32,624 bases of DNA from Acidovorax sp. CCYZU-2555 (GCF_018413525.1 NZ_JAHCDD010000070.1:1-32624); one strand, 5' to 3'. Positions 7,966 to 15,678 are shown, counted from the first letter of the stretch. Numbers and translations: made by a program. Notes: generated by a model from the sequence alone, not told the origin.

Positions 7966-7979
7966 TAGACGACTGGTCA
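7966..7979. promoter_or_regulatory. NemR operator, copy 2
   Basis: An exact 14-base copy of the site at 7323-7336 (TAGACGACTGGTCA), ending 10 bases before the reductase ATG in the 45-base gap after the regulator. The reductase thus appears to have its own repressible promoter as well as read-through from upstream. No clear ribosome site lies between it and the ATG. Confidence 0.8.
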
Positions 7980-7989
7980 ACTTCACGCC

Positions 7990-9090
7990 ATGAAAAACAC
8001 TGCCAACACCGATCTGTTCTTCCCCGCCACGCTGGGCGCGCTGCAACTCGCCAACCGCATCGTAATGGCGCCGCTCACGCGCAGTCGCATGGGCGAAGAC
8101 GGCGTGCCCAACGCCATGCATGCCACCTATTACGCCCAGCGCGCAAGCGCCGGCCTGCTGATCAGCGAAGCCATCAACATCTCGCCCCAGGCGCGCGGCT
8201 ATGCGGCCACGCCCGGCATCTGGAGCGAAGCGCAGGTCGCGGGCTGGAAACTGGTGACCGATGCAGTGCACGCGGCCGGCGGCAAGATCGTCGCCCAGCT
8301 GTGGCATGTGGGCCGCTACTCGCATGTCGACCTGCAGCCCGACGGCCAGGCGCCGGTCGCCCCCTCGGCGCTCAAGGCCCAAGGCACGACCTATACCGCC
8401 CAGGGCGTGGTCGAAGTCTCGACGCCGCGTGCGCTCGAGACCCATGAAATTCCCGCGCTGATCGCGCAATACCGCCACGCTGCCGAATGCGCGCAGCGCG
8501 CGGGCTTCGACGGCGTCGAAGTGCATTCGGCCAACTGCTATCTGCTCGAGCAGTTCCTGCGCGACTCGACCAACCAGCGCACCGATGCCTATGGCGGCTC
8601 CATCGAGAACCGCACCCGCCTCACGCGCGAAGTCACCGAAGCCGTGATCGCGGTCTGGGGCAGCGGCCGCGTGGGCATACGCCTTTCGCCCGCCACGCCC
8701 AATGTGGGCAATACGCCGCTCGACAGCGACCCCATGGCCACCTACGGCCATCTGATTCAGCGACTCAACCCGCTCAAGCTCGCCTACCTGCATTTCGTCG
8801 AAGGCGCGACCGGTGGCGCGCGCGATCTGCCCGCCCATATCGACCTCGACGCGCTGCGCGCGCAGTTCGACGGCGCCTATATCGGCAACAACGGCTATGA
8901 CCTCGACCTGGCCGTGAAGCGCCGGGCGCAAGGCCTGGTCGACGCGGTCGCGTTCGGCCGGCCTTTCATCGGCAACCCCGATCTGGTCGAACGCCTGCAA
9001 AGCGGCGCCGAACTGGTCCAGGCCTCGCATGCGTCGTACTATGGCCGGGGTGCCGAAGGCTATACCGACTGGCCCGCGCTGCAGGCCTGA
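7990..9090 (+). CDS. nemA: Old Yellow Enzyme family alkene reductase (NemA-like)
   Basis: A 366-residue FMN-dependent ene-reductase of the Old Yellow Enzyme family, reducing activated double bonds of quinones, maleimides and unsaturated carbonyls with NAD(P)H. The flavin-domain start 'LQLANRIVMAPLTRSR', the substrate-binding H-x-x-N pair in 'GVEVHSANCYLLEQFL', 'RTDAYGGSIENR', and the phosphate-binding end 'GLVDAVAFGRPFIGNPDL' are all present. Length matches E. coli NemA (about 365). The residue after the catalytic Asn is Cys where many homologues have Gly (ANCY). It is controlled by the upstream NemR through the operator at 7966-7979. The role is cytoplasmic detoxification of electrophiles. 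Confidence 0.92.
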   Translation: MKNTANTDLFFPATLGALQLANRIVMAPLTRSRMGEDGVPNAMHATYYAQRASAGLLISEAINISPQARGYAATPGIWSEAQVAGWKLVTDAVHAAGGKIVAQLWHVGRYSHVDLQPDGQAPVAPSALKAQGTTYTAQGVVEVSTPRALETHEIPALIAQYRHAAECAQRAGFDGVEVHSANCYLLEQFLRDSTNQRTDAYGGSIENRTRLTREVTEAVIAVWGSGRVGIRLSPATPNVGNTPLDSDPMATYGHLIQRLNPLKLAYLHFVEGATGGARDLPAHIDLDALRAQFDGAYIGNNGYDLDLAVKRRAQGLVDAVAFGRPFIGNPDLVERLQSGAELVQASHASYYGRGAEGYTDWPALQA

Positions 9091-9176
9091 GCCTTGCAAC
9101 GGCCCCATGCCGTTGCATCATGGCAGGGTGCCAGGCCCGGCCCGGCACACCCCAGACACTTCAGCAAGGACTTGAA

Positions 9177-9812
9177 ATGAAGCTTTTGCTTGCAGGCGCG
9201 AGCGGCCTGGTCGGCAGCCAGGTGCTGCGCCTGGCGCTGGCCGACACGCGCATCACCCAGGTGACCGCGCCCGTGCGCCGCGCGCTGCCCACGACGCACG
9301 CCAAACTGCTGGCGCCCGTCGTCGACTATGACGCGCTGCCCGAAGACGCCGGCTGGTGGCGGGCCGATGCCGTGGTCTGCGCGCTGGGCACGACGATGAA
9401 AGTCGCGGGCTCGGAGGCCGCGTTCCGCCGCGTGGACCACGACTATCCGCTGGCCGTCGCGCACCTGGCGCGCGCGCAGGGCACGCCCACCTATGTACTC
9501 AATTCGGCGACCGGCGCCGATGCGCAATCGCGCTTTTTCTACAACCGCGTCAAGGGCGAACTCGAAGAGGCGCTGGCCCCACTGGGTTTTGACTCGCTCA
9601 CCTATGCGCGCCCCGGTTTGATTGGCGGCGAACGCCAGGAACGGCGGCCCGCCGAGCGCGCGGCCATCGCCGCGCTCACGGCGCTGGGCCCGCTGCTGCC
9701 CCGGCGCTGGCGCCTGTGCCCGGGCCAACGCATTGCCCAGGCCATGCTGACCGCCGCGCTGCTGGCGCGCCCCGGCGTGCATGTTCTTCCCGCCGAGGTC
9801 CTGACCGCATGA
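9177..9812 (+). CDS. Atypical short-chain dehydrogenase, NAD(P)-binding
   Basis: A 211-residue Rossmann-fold protein resembling small NAD(P)H-binding proteins of the HTATIP2/NmrA-like group. The dinucleotide motif GASGLVG is at 7-13. Ser110 ('VLNSATGAD') and Tyr122-xxx-Lys126 ('FYNRVKGELEEAL') fit the extended SDR active site, and 'YARPGLIGGER' is typical of this group. AAGGA (9166-9170) lies 6 bases before the ATG. Its stop overlaps the lipoprotein start (ATGA), forming an operon with the lipoprotein and a flavin reductase. The 86-base gap from nemA has no evident terminator, so read-through from the NemR-controlled unit is possible. Substrate unknown. Confidence 0.85.
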   Translation: MKLLLAGASGLVGSQVLRLALADTRITQVTAPVRRALPTTHAKLLAPVVDYDALPEDAGWWRADAVVCALGTTMKVAGSEAAFRRVDHDYPLAVAHLARAQGTPTYVLNSATGADAQSRFFYNRVKGELEEALAPLGFDSLTYARPGLIGGERQERRPAERAAIAALTALGPLLPRRWRLCPGQRIAQAMLTAALLARPGVHVLPAEVLTA

Positions 9813-10177
9813 GAAAACGCATTCTTCACGTCAGCCTGCTCCTGGTGACCGCATTCGCGCTCGGCGGCTGCGCGCTGAGCCGGGTGTCCGAGAAACACCA
9901 TGCCAAGGAGGCCGAAGAACTCCAAGCCGTGGGTTTCACGCTCGAACAAGCCAGGGCCGCTGCCATGCAAAAGGGCTATTCCTGCGAGCAGCAGCCCGAC
10001 AGGAACCGCTCGGTGCAAAAGGATGGCGTGGTACGCAAGACCGACATCCTGCAATGCAACAAATCATCGGCGGAACTGATCTGCCCGCAGCGCCGCTATG
10101 TGGTCTTCAACCTGGACCCCGCCACCGGCAAGGTGTATGCGGTGGGCGCGCGCATCAACCAGCAATCGTGCTTTTGA
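9809..10177 (+). CDS. Small putative lipoprotein
   Basis: A 122-residue protein with a lipoprotein signal: basic 'MRKR', a hydrophobic run, then the lipobox-like 'LGGC' with Cys21 as the lipidation site. The mature part has Cys residues near 'YSCEQQ', 'LQCNKS', 'LICPQR' and the C-terminal 'QSCF', which could form two disulfides in the periplasm. I do not recognise a named family. It is translationally coupled to the upstream dehydrogenase by an ATGA overlap and sits 11 bases before the flavin reductase. The shared operon does not reveal its role. Confidence 0.8.
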   Translation: MRKRILHVSLLLVTAFALGGCALSRVSEKHHAKEAEELQAVGFTLEQARAAAMQKGYSCEQQPDRNRSVQKDGVVRKTDILQCNKSSAELICPQRRYVVFNLDPATGKVYAVGARINQQSCF

Positions 10178-10188
10178 AAGACTTTCCC

Positions 10189-10773
10189 ATGAACCCGCAT
10201 ATCGCCGCCGTGCCGCTGCCCAAGTCGCACCGCCTCATCAACCATGGCCCCACGGTGCTGGTCTCGGCGCGCCATGACGGCGTGGACAACGTGATGGCCG
10301 CGGCCTGGGCCTGCGCGCTCGACTTCGCGCCGCCCAAGCTCACCGTGGTGCTCGACAAAAGCACCCGCACGCGTGCGCTCGTGGAGCGCAGCGGCCGCTT
10401 CGTGATCCAGGTGCCCACGGTCGCGCAGTTGCAACTCACCAGCGCGGTCGGTACGCAAAGCCTGGCGAGCACGCCGGCCAAGCTGGCCGACACCGGCGTC
10501 GAACTGTTCGGCATCGAAGGCTTCGATCTGCCGTTTGTCGCCGGTTGCTCGGCCTGGCTGGCCTGCGAACTCATCCCCGAGCCGCACAACCAGCAGACCT
10601 ACGATCTGTTCATAGCCGAAGTCGTGGGCGCCTGGGCCGATACGCGGGTGTTTCGCGATGGCCATTGGCATTTCGATGAGGCCGATCCTTGCTGGCGCAG
10701 CCTGCACTACATTGCGGGCGGGCATTTCCATGCGACCGGAGAGGCGCTGCCGGTGCAGGAAGGCGCGCCCTAG
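10189..10773 (+). CDS. Flavin reductase family protein
   Basis: A 194-residue member of the flavin-reductase-like (FMN-binding split-barrel) family. The pattern 'GPTVLVSARHDGVDNVMAAAWACALDFAPPKLTVVLD' near the N-terminus and 'LVERSGRFVIQVPT' are typical of FMN-binding members that reduce flavin or bind it as cofactor. It closes the dehydrogenase-lipoprotein operon. A paralogue with the same sequence order faces it tail-to-tail at 10862-11413. It may supply reduced flavin or act as a flavoprotein reductase in the same stress context as nemA (inference). Confidence 0.87.
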   Translation: MNPHIAAVPLPKSHRLINHGPTVLVSARHDGVDNVMAAAWACALDFAPPKLTVVLDKSTRTRALVERSGRFVIQVPTVAQLQLTSAVGTQSLASTPAKLADTGVELFGIEGFDLPFVAGCSAWLACELIPEPHNQQTYDLFIAEVVGAWADTRVFRDGHWHFDEADPCWRSLHYIAGGHFHATGEALPVQEGAP

Positions 10774-10780
10774 GGCAGAT

Positions 10781-10814
10781 ACCGGCACTTCGACAAGCTC
10801 AGTGCGAACGGTTT
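10781..10814 (+). repeat. 34-base intergenic repeat, copy 1, with hairpin
   Basis: Located between two convergent flavin reductase genes. A second copy in inverted orientation at 24973-25006 matches at 28 of 34 positions by my alignment. Inside it, GCACT (10785-10789) and AGTGC (10801-10805) form a 5-bp stem over an 11-base loop. The core CTTCGACAAGC resembles short repeats scattered in betaproteobacterial intergenic regions (from memory). It may serve as a transcript end between the convergent genes. Confidence 0.65.
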
Positions 10815-10861
10815 CTGGAGCCAGCGGACTCAGACAAGTCCCGTGCGAACAGGACCCTGGC

Positions 10862-11413
10862 TCAGCTGACCTTGGTGAACAAGGCTTTGCGGCGCACGGT
10901 CTTGCCGGCCAGCATGAAGACACCGTCGCCGGTGTAGTGCAGGGTCTGCGGATGTTTGGGCGAGCGCGCGACATGCGCCTTGACGACTTCGAACACGAAG
11001 AAGTTGTAGCGTTCGACCAGCGCGTCGTCGAACAGCCGGCATTCGAAGCTCGCATGGCATTCGCGAATCAAAGGTGCGCTCACCAACTGCGCGGGCTCGG
11101 CCGTGAGGCCGAATGCCGCGAACTTGTCGACTTCAGCGCCCGAGCTGTTGCCTATCTTCGCGGCCACGTCCGTGAGCTTCGCGGTGGGCACATTGATCAC
11201 GCATTCGCCGCTCTCGCGTACCAGGCCGAAGCTGTGGTTGGCGCTGGAAATCACGCAGCCCACCAGCGACGGAGAGAACTCCATGACCGTGTGCCAGCCC
11301 ATGGTCATGATGTCGGTCCGATCGCCGTGTCTCGACGACACCAGCACCACGGGCCCGGGCTCCAGGAAACGCCGTATCTGCGCGACCGGGAAATCGTGCT
11401 TCTTTGCGGCCAT
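10862..11413 (-). CDS. Flavin reductase family protein (second paralogue)
   Basis: A 183-residue flavin-reductase-like protein. The FMN-binding barrel shows 'GPVVLVSSRHGDRTDIMTMGWHTVMEFSPSLVGCVI', 'LVRESGECVINVPT' and 'YTGDGVFMLAGKTVRR'. It shares spacing and many residues with the neighbouring protein at 10189-10773 but is clearly diverged, so the two are old paralogues rather than a recent duplication. No strong ribosome site precedes its ATG. The 129 bases upstream (11414-11542), up to the stop of the next minus-strand gene, contain nothing I can identify. Function within the family is unspecified. Confidence 0.87.
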   Translation of the reverse strand: MAAKKHDFPVAQIRRFLEPGPVVLVSSRHGDRTDIMTMGWHTVMEFSPSLVGCVISSANHSFGLVRESGECVINVPTAKLTDVAAKIGNSSGAEVDKFAAFGLTAEPAQLVSAPLIRECHASFECRLFDDALVERYNFFVFEVVKAHVARSPKHPQTLHYTGDGVFMLAGKTVRRKALFTKVS

Positions 11414-11542
11414 GGCTAGCGGCGTCGCTGGCCGGGCGGCTGTGTGGAGGTGGCTGCGCAGGGAAGCATCGTGTGAAATCCTTTCGCATCCAGTGTCCGC
11501 AAGCTTGCCGCGTGCGTGCGTAGGAAGCCACGCCGCCTGCGC

Positions 11543-12043
11543 TCAATGCGCTTGCGGATTGAACACCACATGCGTGAGGCAGCCAGGCAGCGCGCCGCGA
11601 AACCCGAACGACACCCGAACGCCATCGATCTCCACGCGCCGGTAGCTGACCGGATCGGGGTTGTTCGGCTGGGGAAAATCGGCGTTGCTTACCTGCGCAT
11701 AGCGCGCAGCAATGTCGGCCGGCGTGATGCAGCTGCCTTGCAGCTCGAGCACCATCAGCTGCACGGTGTCGCCCTCGGCCAGTCGCACTTCGGCAATCGC
11801 GCTTTGCAGATTGGGCCCCAGCACGACCGGCGCGCTGCTGATATCGCCAGCGCTGGTCAAGGAAAAAGACCTGCCCGGCCATTGGCCCAGCACCGCCTGG
11901 CCGCCTTGCGTGCTCGCAGCCGCCAGCTTGCCTATCAGTTGCCACAGCGCCTCGGGCGCGGGAGCGGCCGCGGCCGGCAATGCATGCAGCGCCAGCGCCA
12001 GCACCCGCGCCCAGCGCGGCAAGGCATCAGTAATGCGCGTCAT
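11543..12043 (-). CDS. Exported protein of unknown function, partner of HELGH protein
   Basis: A 166-residue protein with an N-terminal hydrophobic signal ('WARVLALALHALPAAAAPAP', cleavage near residue 26), predicted periplasmic or secreted. The mature part is mostly beta-like. It has two cysteines, in 'LQGSCITPADIAARY' and 'ALPGCLTHVVFN', that could form one disulfide. The ATG at 12043 overlaps the end of the upstream metallopeptidase-like gene by 17 bases, so the two are translated together. I do not recognise the family. Order and export are compatible with an inhibitor or immunity protein for the upstream enzyme, but this is inference only. Confidence 0.75.
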   Translation of the reverse strand: MTRITDALPRWARVLALALHALPAAAAPAPEALWQLIGKLAAASTQGGQAVLGQWPGRSFSLTSAGDISSAPVVLGPNLQSAIAEVRLAEGDTVQLMVLELQGSCITPADIAARYAQVSNADFPQPNNPDPVSYRRVEIDGVRVSFGFRGALPGCLTHVVFNPQAH

Positions 12044-12623
12044 AGTAGGCTCCGTAGTAGTCGCGGTAGTTCTGCCGTGTGGTCGAGGTGAAGTTGCTGT
12101 CGCAAAAGGCCGCGCCGATACGGCGCCGGTCGGTGCCCAGGCGCAGCAGCTCGGCGGCATTGGAAGCGGCCAGGCCGATGTCCACGCTGTGGCCTGTGCA
12201 CTCCAGCGTTTCGGCACGCGCATGGATGTTGTTGACCACGGCATGGCCTTCGGCGTCGCACCAGGACTGGATGTAGGCGCTGCGCGACGCGGTGTCCTGG
12301 CGAACGCCGTACTCGGCATGGCCCAGTTCATGCGCCAACAGGGAAGCACGCGCGTTCAGGCCCACGGTCTCGACCTGGCCGCAGTCGTAGGCCTGGATGT
12401 AGATTCTCCTGAGCTCGTGATCGGTATAGCTCGCGGCGCCGTAATGCAGGCGGTAGCCCAGGCTGTTGACCTGCCGCGTGATGCGCGCGGAATGCGCGGC
12501 CATCGCATCGATGCACGCGCCCAGGCCGGTGACGGGCGCAGTTGCCGCGCAGTGCGAATGCACGGCCGCATGGGTCAACAGCAAGGCCGACAAGGCGGCG
12601 TGCCGCCAGGACAGGGAAGACAT
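12027..12623 (-). CDS. Putative exported zinc metallopeptidase (HELGH)
   Basis: A 198-residue protein with a hydrophobic N-terminus ('HAALSALLLTHAAVHSHC'), probably exported. The zinc-protease motif HELGH lies at 98-102 in 'ASLLAHELGHAEYG'; Glu125 in 'WCDAEGHAVVNN', 27 residues on, could be the third ligand as in gluzincins. Six cysteines (25, 37, 81, 122, 142, 174) suggest a disulfide-stabilised extracytoplasmic fold. The C-terminal part ('AAFCDSNFTSTTRQNYRDYYGAYY') is rich in Tyr and Thr. The ATG at 12623 follows AAGGAG. The compact domain resembles toxin-type metallopeptidases, but I cannot name a family. It overlaps a second exported protein gene by 17 bases. Confidence 0.78.
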   Translation of the reverse strand: MSSLSWRHAALSALLLTHAAVHSHCAATAPVTGLGACIDAMAAHSARITRQVNSLGYRLHYGAASYTDHELRRIYIQAYDCGQVETVGLNARASLLAHELGHAEYGVRQDTASRSAYIQSWCDAEGHAVVNNIHARAETLECTGHSVDIGLAASNAAELLRLGTDRRRIGAAFCDSNFTSTTRQNYRDYYGAYYDAHY

Positions 12624-12738
12624 CAATCGCTCCTTGGAACACGCATCATCGCGCGCCAAAGGATGAAAGATCAAGCTTGCGGTCTGCAGCAGCCGGCGTT
12701 GTGGCGCGCTTCGCACCGGCGCCCGGCTGCGCTGGCAT

Positions 12739-13167
12739 TCAGCGCGCGCGTGACTGGATTTCCTGGCGCTGGCGCTCTTCCTGTTCGCGCAGCTCGGGCG
12801 TCAGCGCCGCGCCGAAATCCTCGGGCCCAAAGATCTGCCGGATCTCGATCTCCGAATCGCTGCGCATGGGATTGGGGCATTTCTTGACCCATTCGACGGC
12901 GTCCTGCAGCGAGGCGCAGTTCCAGATCCAGAAGCCCGCCACCAGTTCGCCAGTCGCGGCAAACGGCCCGTCGATCACCGTGCGCTGCGGGCCCGAGAAC
13001 GCCACGCGCGCACCGCGCGAGCTGGGGTGCAGGCCTTCGCCGGCCTCCATCACGCCCGCCTTGACGAGTTCCTCGTTGAAGGCCCCCATCGCCGCGAACT
13101 CTTGCTGGGTCGGCATCACGCCGGCTTCGCTGTCTTTCGTTGCCTTGACCATCACCATGAAACGCAT
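12739..13167 (-). CDS. YCII-related (DGPF-domain) protein
   Basis: A 142-residue protein of the YCII/DGPF group: 'MRFMVMVKATKDSEAG', 'VKAGVMEAGEGLHPSSRGARV', the diagnostic 'VIDGPFAATGELVAGFWIW' and 'AVEWVKKCPNP'. These small ferredoxin-like-fold proteins are common next to ECF sigma factors, but none is present here. The ATG at 13167 has GAGGAG a few bases upstream, which rules out the earlier in-frame start. A charged C-terminal tail (after about residue 115) is predicted helical. Biochemical role unknown. Confidence 0.88.
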   Translation of the reverse strand: MRFMVMVKATKDSEAGVMPTQQEFAAMGAFNEELVKAGVMEAGEGLHPSSRGARVAFSGPQRTVIDGPFAATGELVAGFWIWNCASLQDAVEWVKKCPNPMRSDSEIEIRQIFGPEDFGAALTPELREQEERQRQEIQSRAR

Positions 13168-13207
13168 GTTGATCTCCTCACGCTGATTGGAACGACCCGC
13201 CGCCACT

Positions 13208-14101
13208 TTAGCGCGGCGACGCTCCTGGCGCCAAACCCCTGTCGCCGACCAGTGCCGCTTCGAGCACGCTCACCATCTGCGCGCAATCCGCATCCACTGC
13301 ACTGACCATCACCATCTGCCGCGCATAGGCCGCGCCCGGCATCGGAATGCTCAGGCACTCGCCCGCAAAACGTTCAATGCCCATCCATTGCGGCACCAGG
13401 CTCACGCCCATGCCGTCGGCCACCAGCATGGCAATCGCTTCGAGCGCGTCGAGATCGCACAGCACCGCCGGCGCAATGCCCTGGTCGGCGAGCCAGGCCG
13501 CGGCATGGCGCCCGCCCCAGGCGTTGGGGTCGTAGCGGATATAGGGCAGCTCGCAAAGCAGCGCCGCGGGGCGGCTGGCATCGGCGCCCGGGGGCGCGAG
13601 CAGCACCAGCGGCTCCTTGCGCAGATGCACGGCGCGCATCGTCCTGGGCAGCGCGAAAGGCGGCTCGACGATCAGCGCGGCGTCGATCTCACCGGCCTGC
13701 AACAGGCGAAACAGTTCGCGCGAGGTGCCGGGAATGATCTGGGCCTTGGCTTCGGGCGCGGCCTGGCTGAAGGCGCGCAGGGCGCGCGGCAACAGCCCCG
13801 TGAGCACGGTCGAGACCGCGCCTATGCGCAAAGTGCCGCGCAGGCCGTCGACGCTCGCATCGCCTTGCAGCAGCGCGGCCTCGCGCACCAGGCGGCGCGC
13901 ACGCGGCAGCAGCAAAGTGCAGGCCCGGGTGGGCTGGGCGCTGTGGCCGCTGCGTGACAGCAGAGCAAAGCCCAGTTCGCGCTCGAGCACCTGCACGCGC
14001 TGGCCTATGGCCGCGGCCGTGAGGTGCTCGTTGCGCGCGGCCTCGGCGATGGAGCCGCTGTCGACCACGGCGATCAGGCTCTTGAGATAACGGATCTCCA
14101 A
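13208..14101 (-). CDS. LysR-family regulator, TTG start
   Basis: A 297-residue LysR regulator. The helix-turn-helix covers 'YLKSLIAVVDSGSIAEAARNEHLTAAAIGQRVQVLE' and the effector domain begins near residue 90 ('GTLRIGAVSTVLTGLLP'). The only start that preserves the family's N-terminus is TTG at 14101, preceded on the minus strand by AAAGGA at suitable distance; no ATG is available until far into the protein. It is divergent from a glyoxalase-fold gene and a GhrA-type reductase, with a GCCAA/TTGGC dyad between, and is their probable regulator. Confidence 0.9.
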   Translation of the reverse strand: MEIRYLKSLIAVVDSGSIAEAARNEHLTAAAIGQRVQVLERELGFALLSRSGHSAQPTRACTLLLPRARRLVREAALLQGDASVDGLRGTLRIGAVSTVLTGLLPRALRAFSQAAPEAKAQIIPGTSRELFRLLQAGEIDAALIVEPPFALPRTMRAVHLRKEPLVLLAPPGADASRPAALLCELPYIRYDPNAWGGRHAAAWLADQGIAPAVLCDLDALEAIAMLVADGMGVSLVPQWMGIERFAGECLSIPMPGAAYARQMVMVSAVDADCAQMVSVLEAALVGDRGLAPGASPR

Positions 14102-14119
14102 AACAAATCCTTTTGCTTC

Positions 14120-14135
14120 GCCAAATAATATTGGC
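14120..14135. promoter_or_regulatory. Inverted repeat in LysR/VOC divergent promoter
   Basis: GCCAA (14120-14124) and TTGGC (14131-14135) are perfect complements around an AT-only six-base spacer, in an AT-rich island between the divergent LysR and VOC genes. The sixteen-base size suits a LysR half-site pair. It sits 18 bases upstream of the regulator's start, so binding would also block that promoter. Confidence 0.55.
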
Positions 14136-14220
14136 TATGTCTTTTGGAGTATGCCCGTTAAGCTCGGCGGCATACAGATTCCCGCGAGCGCGGGCCCCAC
14201 GCAAAGATTGATTTTTCCCC

Positions 14221-14634
14221 ATGCGCACCAGCTTCCATCTCGCCTACCACGTCCGTGACCTCGACAAGGCCCGCGCCTTCTACGGCACCATGCTCGGCTG
14301 CCAGGAAGGCCGCAGCACCGACACCTGGGTCGATTTCGACTTCTTCGGCCATCAGATCTCGCTGCACCTGGGCGAGCCGTTTCCCGTGACCAACACCGGC
14401 CATGTCGGCGATCACCTGGTGCCCATGCCGCATCTGGGAATGATCATGGCCATGGACGACTGGCAGGCGCTGGCCGCGCGCCTCACGGAACAGAAGATGG
14501 AATTCGTGCTCAAGCCCCATATCCGTTTCGAAGGCGAGCCCGGCGAACAGGCGACGATGTTCTTTCTGGACCAGTGCGGCAACCCGATCGAAGTCAAGGG
14601 CTTCCGAGACCTCGACAAGGTCTACGCGCAGTGA
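14221..14634 (+). CDS. VOC-superfamily (glyoxalase/dioxygenase fold) protein
   Basis: A 137-residue vicinal-oxygen-chelate protein, often a metal-dependent lyase, isomerase or dioxygenase. The family start 'FHLAYHVRDLDKARAFYGTMLGC' has His10 as a potential metal ligand, and the fold ends with 'ATMFFLDQCGNPIEVKGF' carrying the usual Glu ligand. His residues in 'GHQISLHLGE' are further candidates. The ATG lacks a clear ribosome site. Its stop overlaps the GTG start of the GhrA-type reductase by four bases, so both are co-translated. They probably act on one substrate under control of the divergent LysR protein. Confidence 0.88.
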   Translation: MRTSFHLAYHVRDLDKARAFYGTMLGCQEGRSTDTWVDFDFFGHQISLHLGEPFPVTNTGHVGDHLVPMPHLGMIMAMDDWQALAARLTEQKMEFVLKPHIRFEGEPGEQATMFFLDQCGNPIEVKGFRDLDKVYAQ

Positions 14635-15575
14635 TTCCCGCGATCCCTTTCATCTGCGCGCCCGGCTATGCGTTTGCCGAAGCCTGGCGCGCGGCGCTGC
14701 AGGCCGCGATGCCGCTAGAGCGCATCGTGGCGCTCGAGTCGCTGGACGACCACGCGCGCGCGGCCTGTGACTTCGCCATCGTCGCCAACCCCGATACGCG
14801 CGATCTCGCGACGCTGGCGCAACTGAAATGGGTGCACAGCGTCTGGGCCGGCGTGGAGCGGCTGGTCGAAGATCTGCAGCACAGCCCGGTGGAGATCGTG
14901 CGCCTCGTGGACCCGCAGCTGGCCCAGACCATGGCCGAAGCCGTGCTGGCCTGGACGCTCTATCTGCACCGCGACATGCCGCGCTACGCGCGCCAGCAGG
15001 CCGCGGGCCAATGGCTGGAGCACGACTATGTGCGGCCGCAGGAAAAGACCGTGGCGCTGCTGGGCCTGGGCGAACTGGGCCTGGCCAGCGCCGCCAGGCT
15101 GCTGGCCGCGGGCTTTCAGGTATCGGGCTGGAGCCGCAGCCGCAGGGCCGTGCCGGGCGTGCAGTGTTTTGCCGGCGATGAAGAATTGCCCGCGCTGCTG
15201 GCCGGCGCCGACATCCTGGTGTGCCTGCTGCCGCTCACGCCCCAGACCCGGGACATGCTCGATGCGCCCACGCTGGCCCATCTCAAGCCCGGCGCTTCGC
15301 TGATCAACTTCGCGCGCGGCGCCATCATCGATGACCAGGCCTTGCGCGCGGCGCTGGACTCGGGTCAGCTCGCACACGCCGTGCTCGATGTGTTCCGTGA
15401 AGAGCCCCTGCCCGCGGCGCAATGGCAATGGCAGCACCCGCAGGTGACCGTGCTGCCGCATATCTCGGGGCCGACCGACCGCGGCACGGCGGCGGCGATT
15501 GTCGCGGCGAATGTGGGCCGCTACCGCGCCACGGGCGCCTTGCCGGTGGTCGTCGACAAGCAGCGGCGCTACTGA
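14631..15575 (+). CDS. ghrA: Glyoxylate/hydroxypyruvate reductase A-like dehydrogenase
   Basis: A 314-residue D-2-hydroxyacid dehydrogenase of the GhrA branch, reducing glyoxylate or hydroxypyruvate with NAD(P)H. The cofactor motif GLGELG is at 145-150 ('VALLGLGELGLASAARLL'). Catalytic residues are Arg in 'NFARGAIIDDQAL', Glu in 'DVFREEPLP' and His in 'LPHISGPTDRGTAA'. The length is close to E. coli GhrA (312). The start is GTG at 14631, chosen because it overlaps the VOC stop (GTGA) and gives the family N-terminus; longer in-frame starts run inside the VOC gene. A GC hairpin follows the gene. The gene symbol is by similarity; the substrate may differ. Confidence 0.85.
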   Translation: MIPAIPFICAPGYAFAEAWRAALQAAMPLERIVALESLDDHARAACDFAIVANPDTRDLATLAQLKWVHSVWAGVERLVEDLQHSPVEIVRLVDPQLAQTMAEAVLAWTLYLHRDMPRYARQQAAGQWLEHDYVRPQEKTVALLGLGELGLASAARLLAAGFQVSGWSRSRRAVPGVQCFAGDEELPALLAGADILVCLLPLTPQTRDMLDAPTLAHLKPGASLINFARGAIIDDQALRAALDSGQLAHAVLDVFREEPLPAAQWQWQHPQVTVLPHISGPTDRGTAAAIVAANVGRYRATGALPVVVDKQRRY

Positions 15576-15606
15576 AAAACGCGGCCCGGCGGCGCCGCCA
15601 GCAACC

Positions 15607-15635
15607 GGCGCCGGGGATTGGCCCCGGCCGGCGCC
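15607..15635 (+). terminator. Strong GC hairpin after the GhrA-type gene
   Basis: CCGGGG (15611-15616) pairs with CCCCGG (15622-15627) over ATTGG, and an outer GGCG/CGCC pair (15607-15610 with 15632-15635) extends the stem past a small bulge. It lies 32 bases after the stop codon. No T-run follows, so termination is only probable. Confidence 0.4.
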
Positions 15636-15678
15636 AGGATACCGCCAGCGAGGGCGCGATCAAGCATTCGGCCGCACC

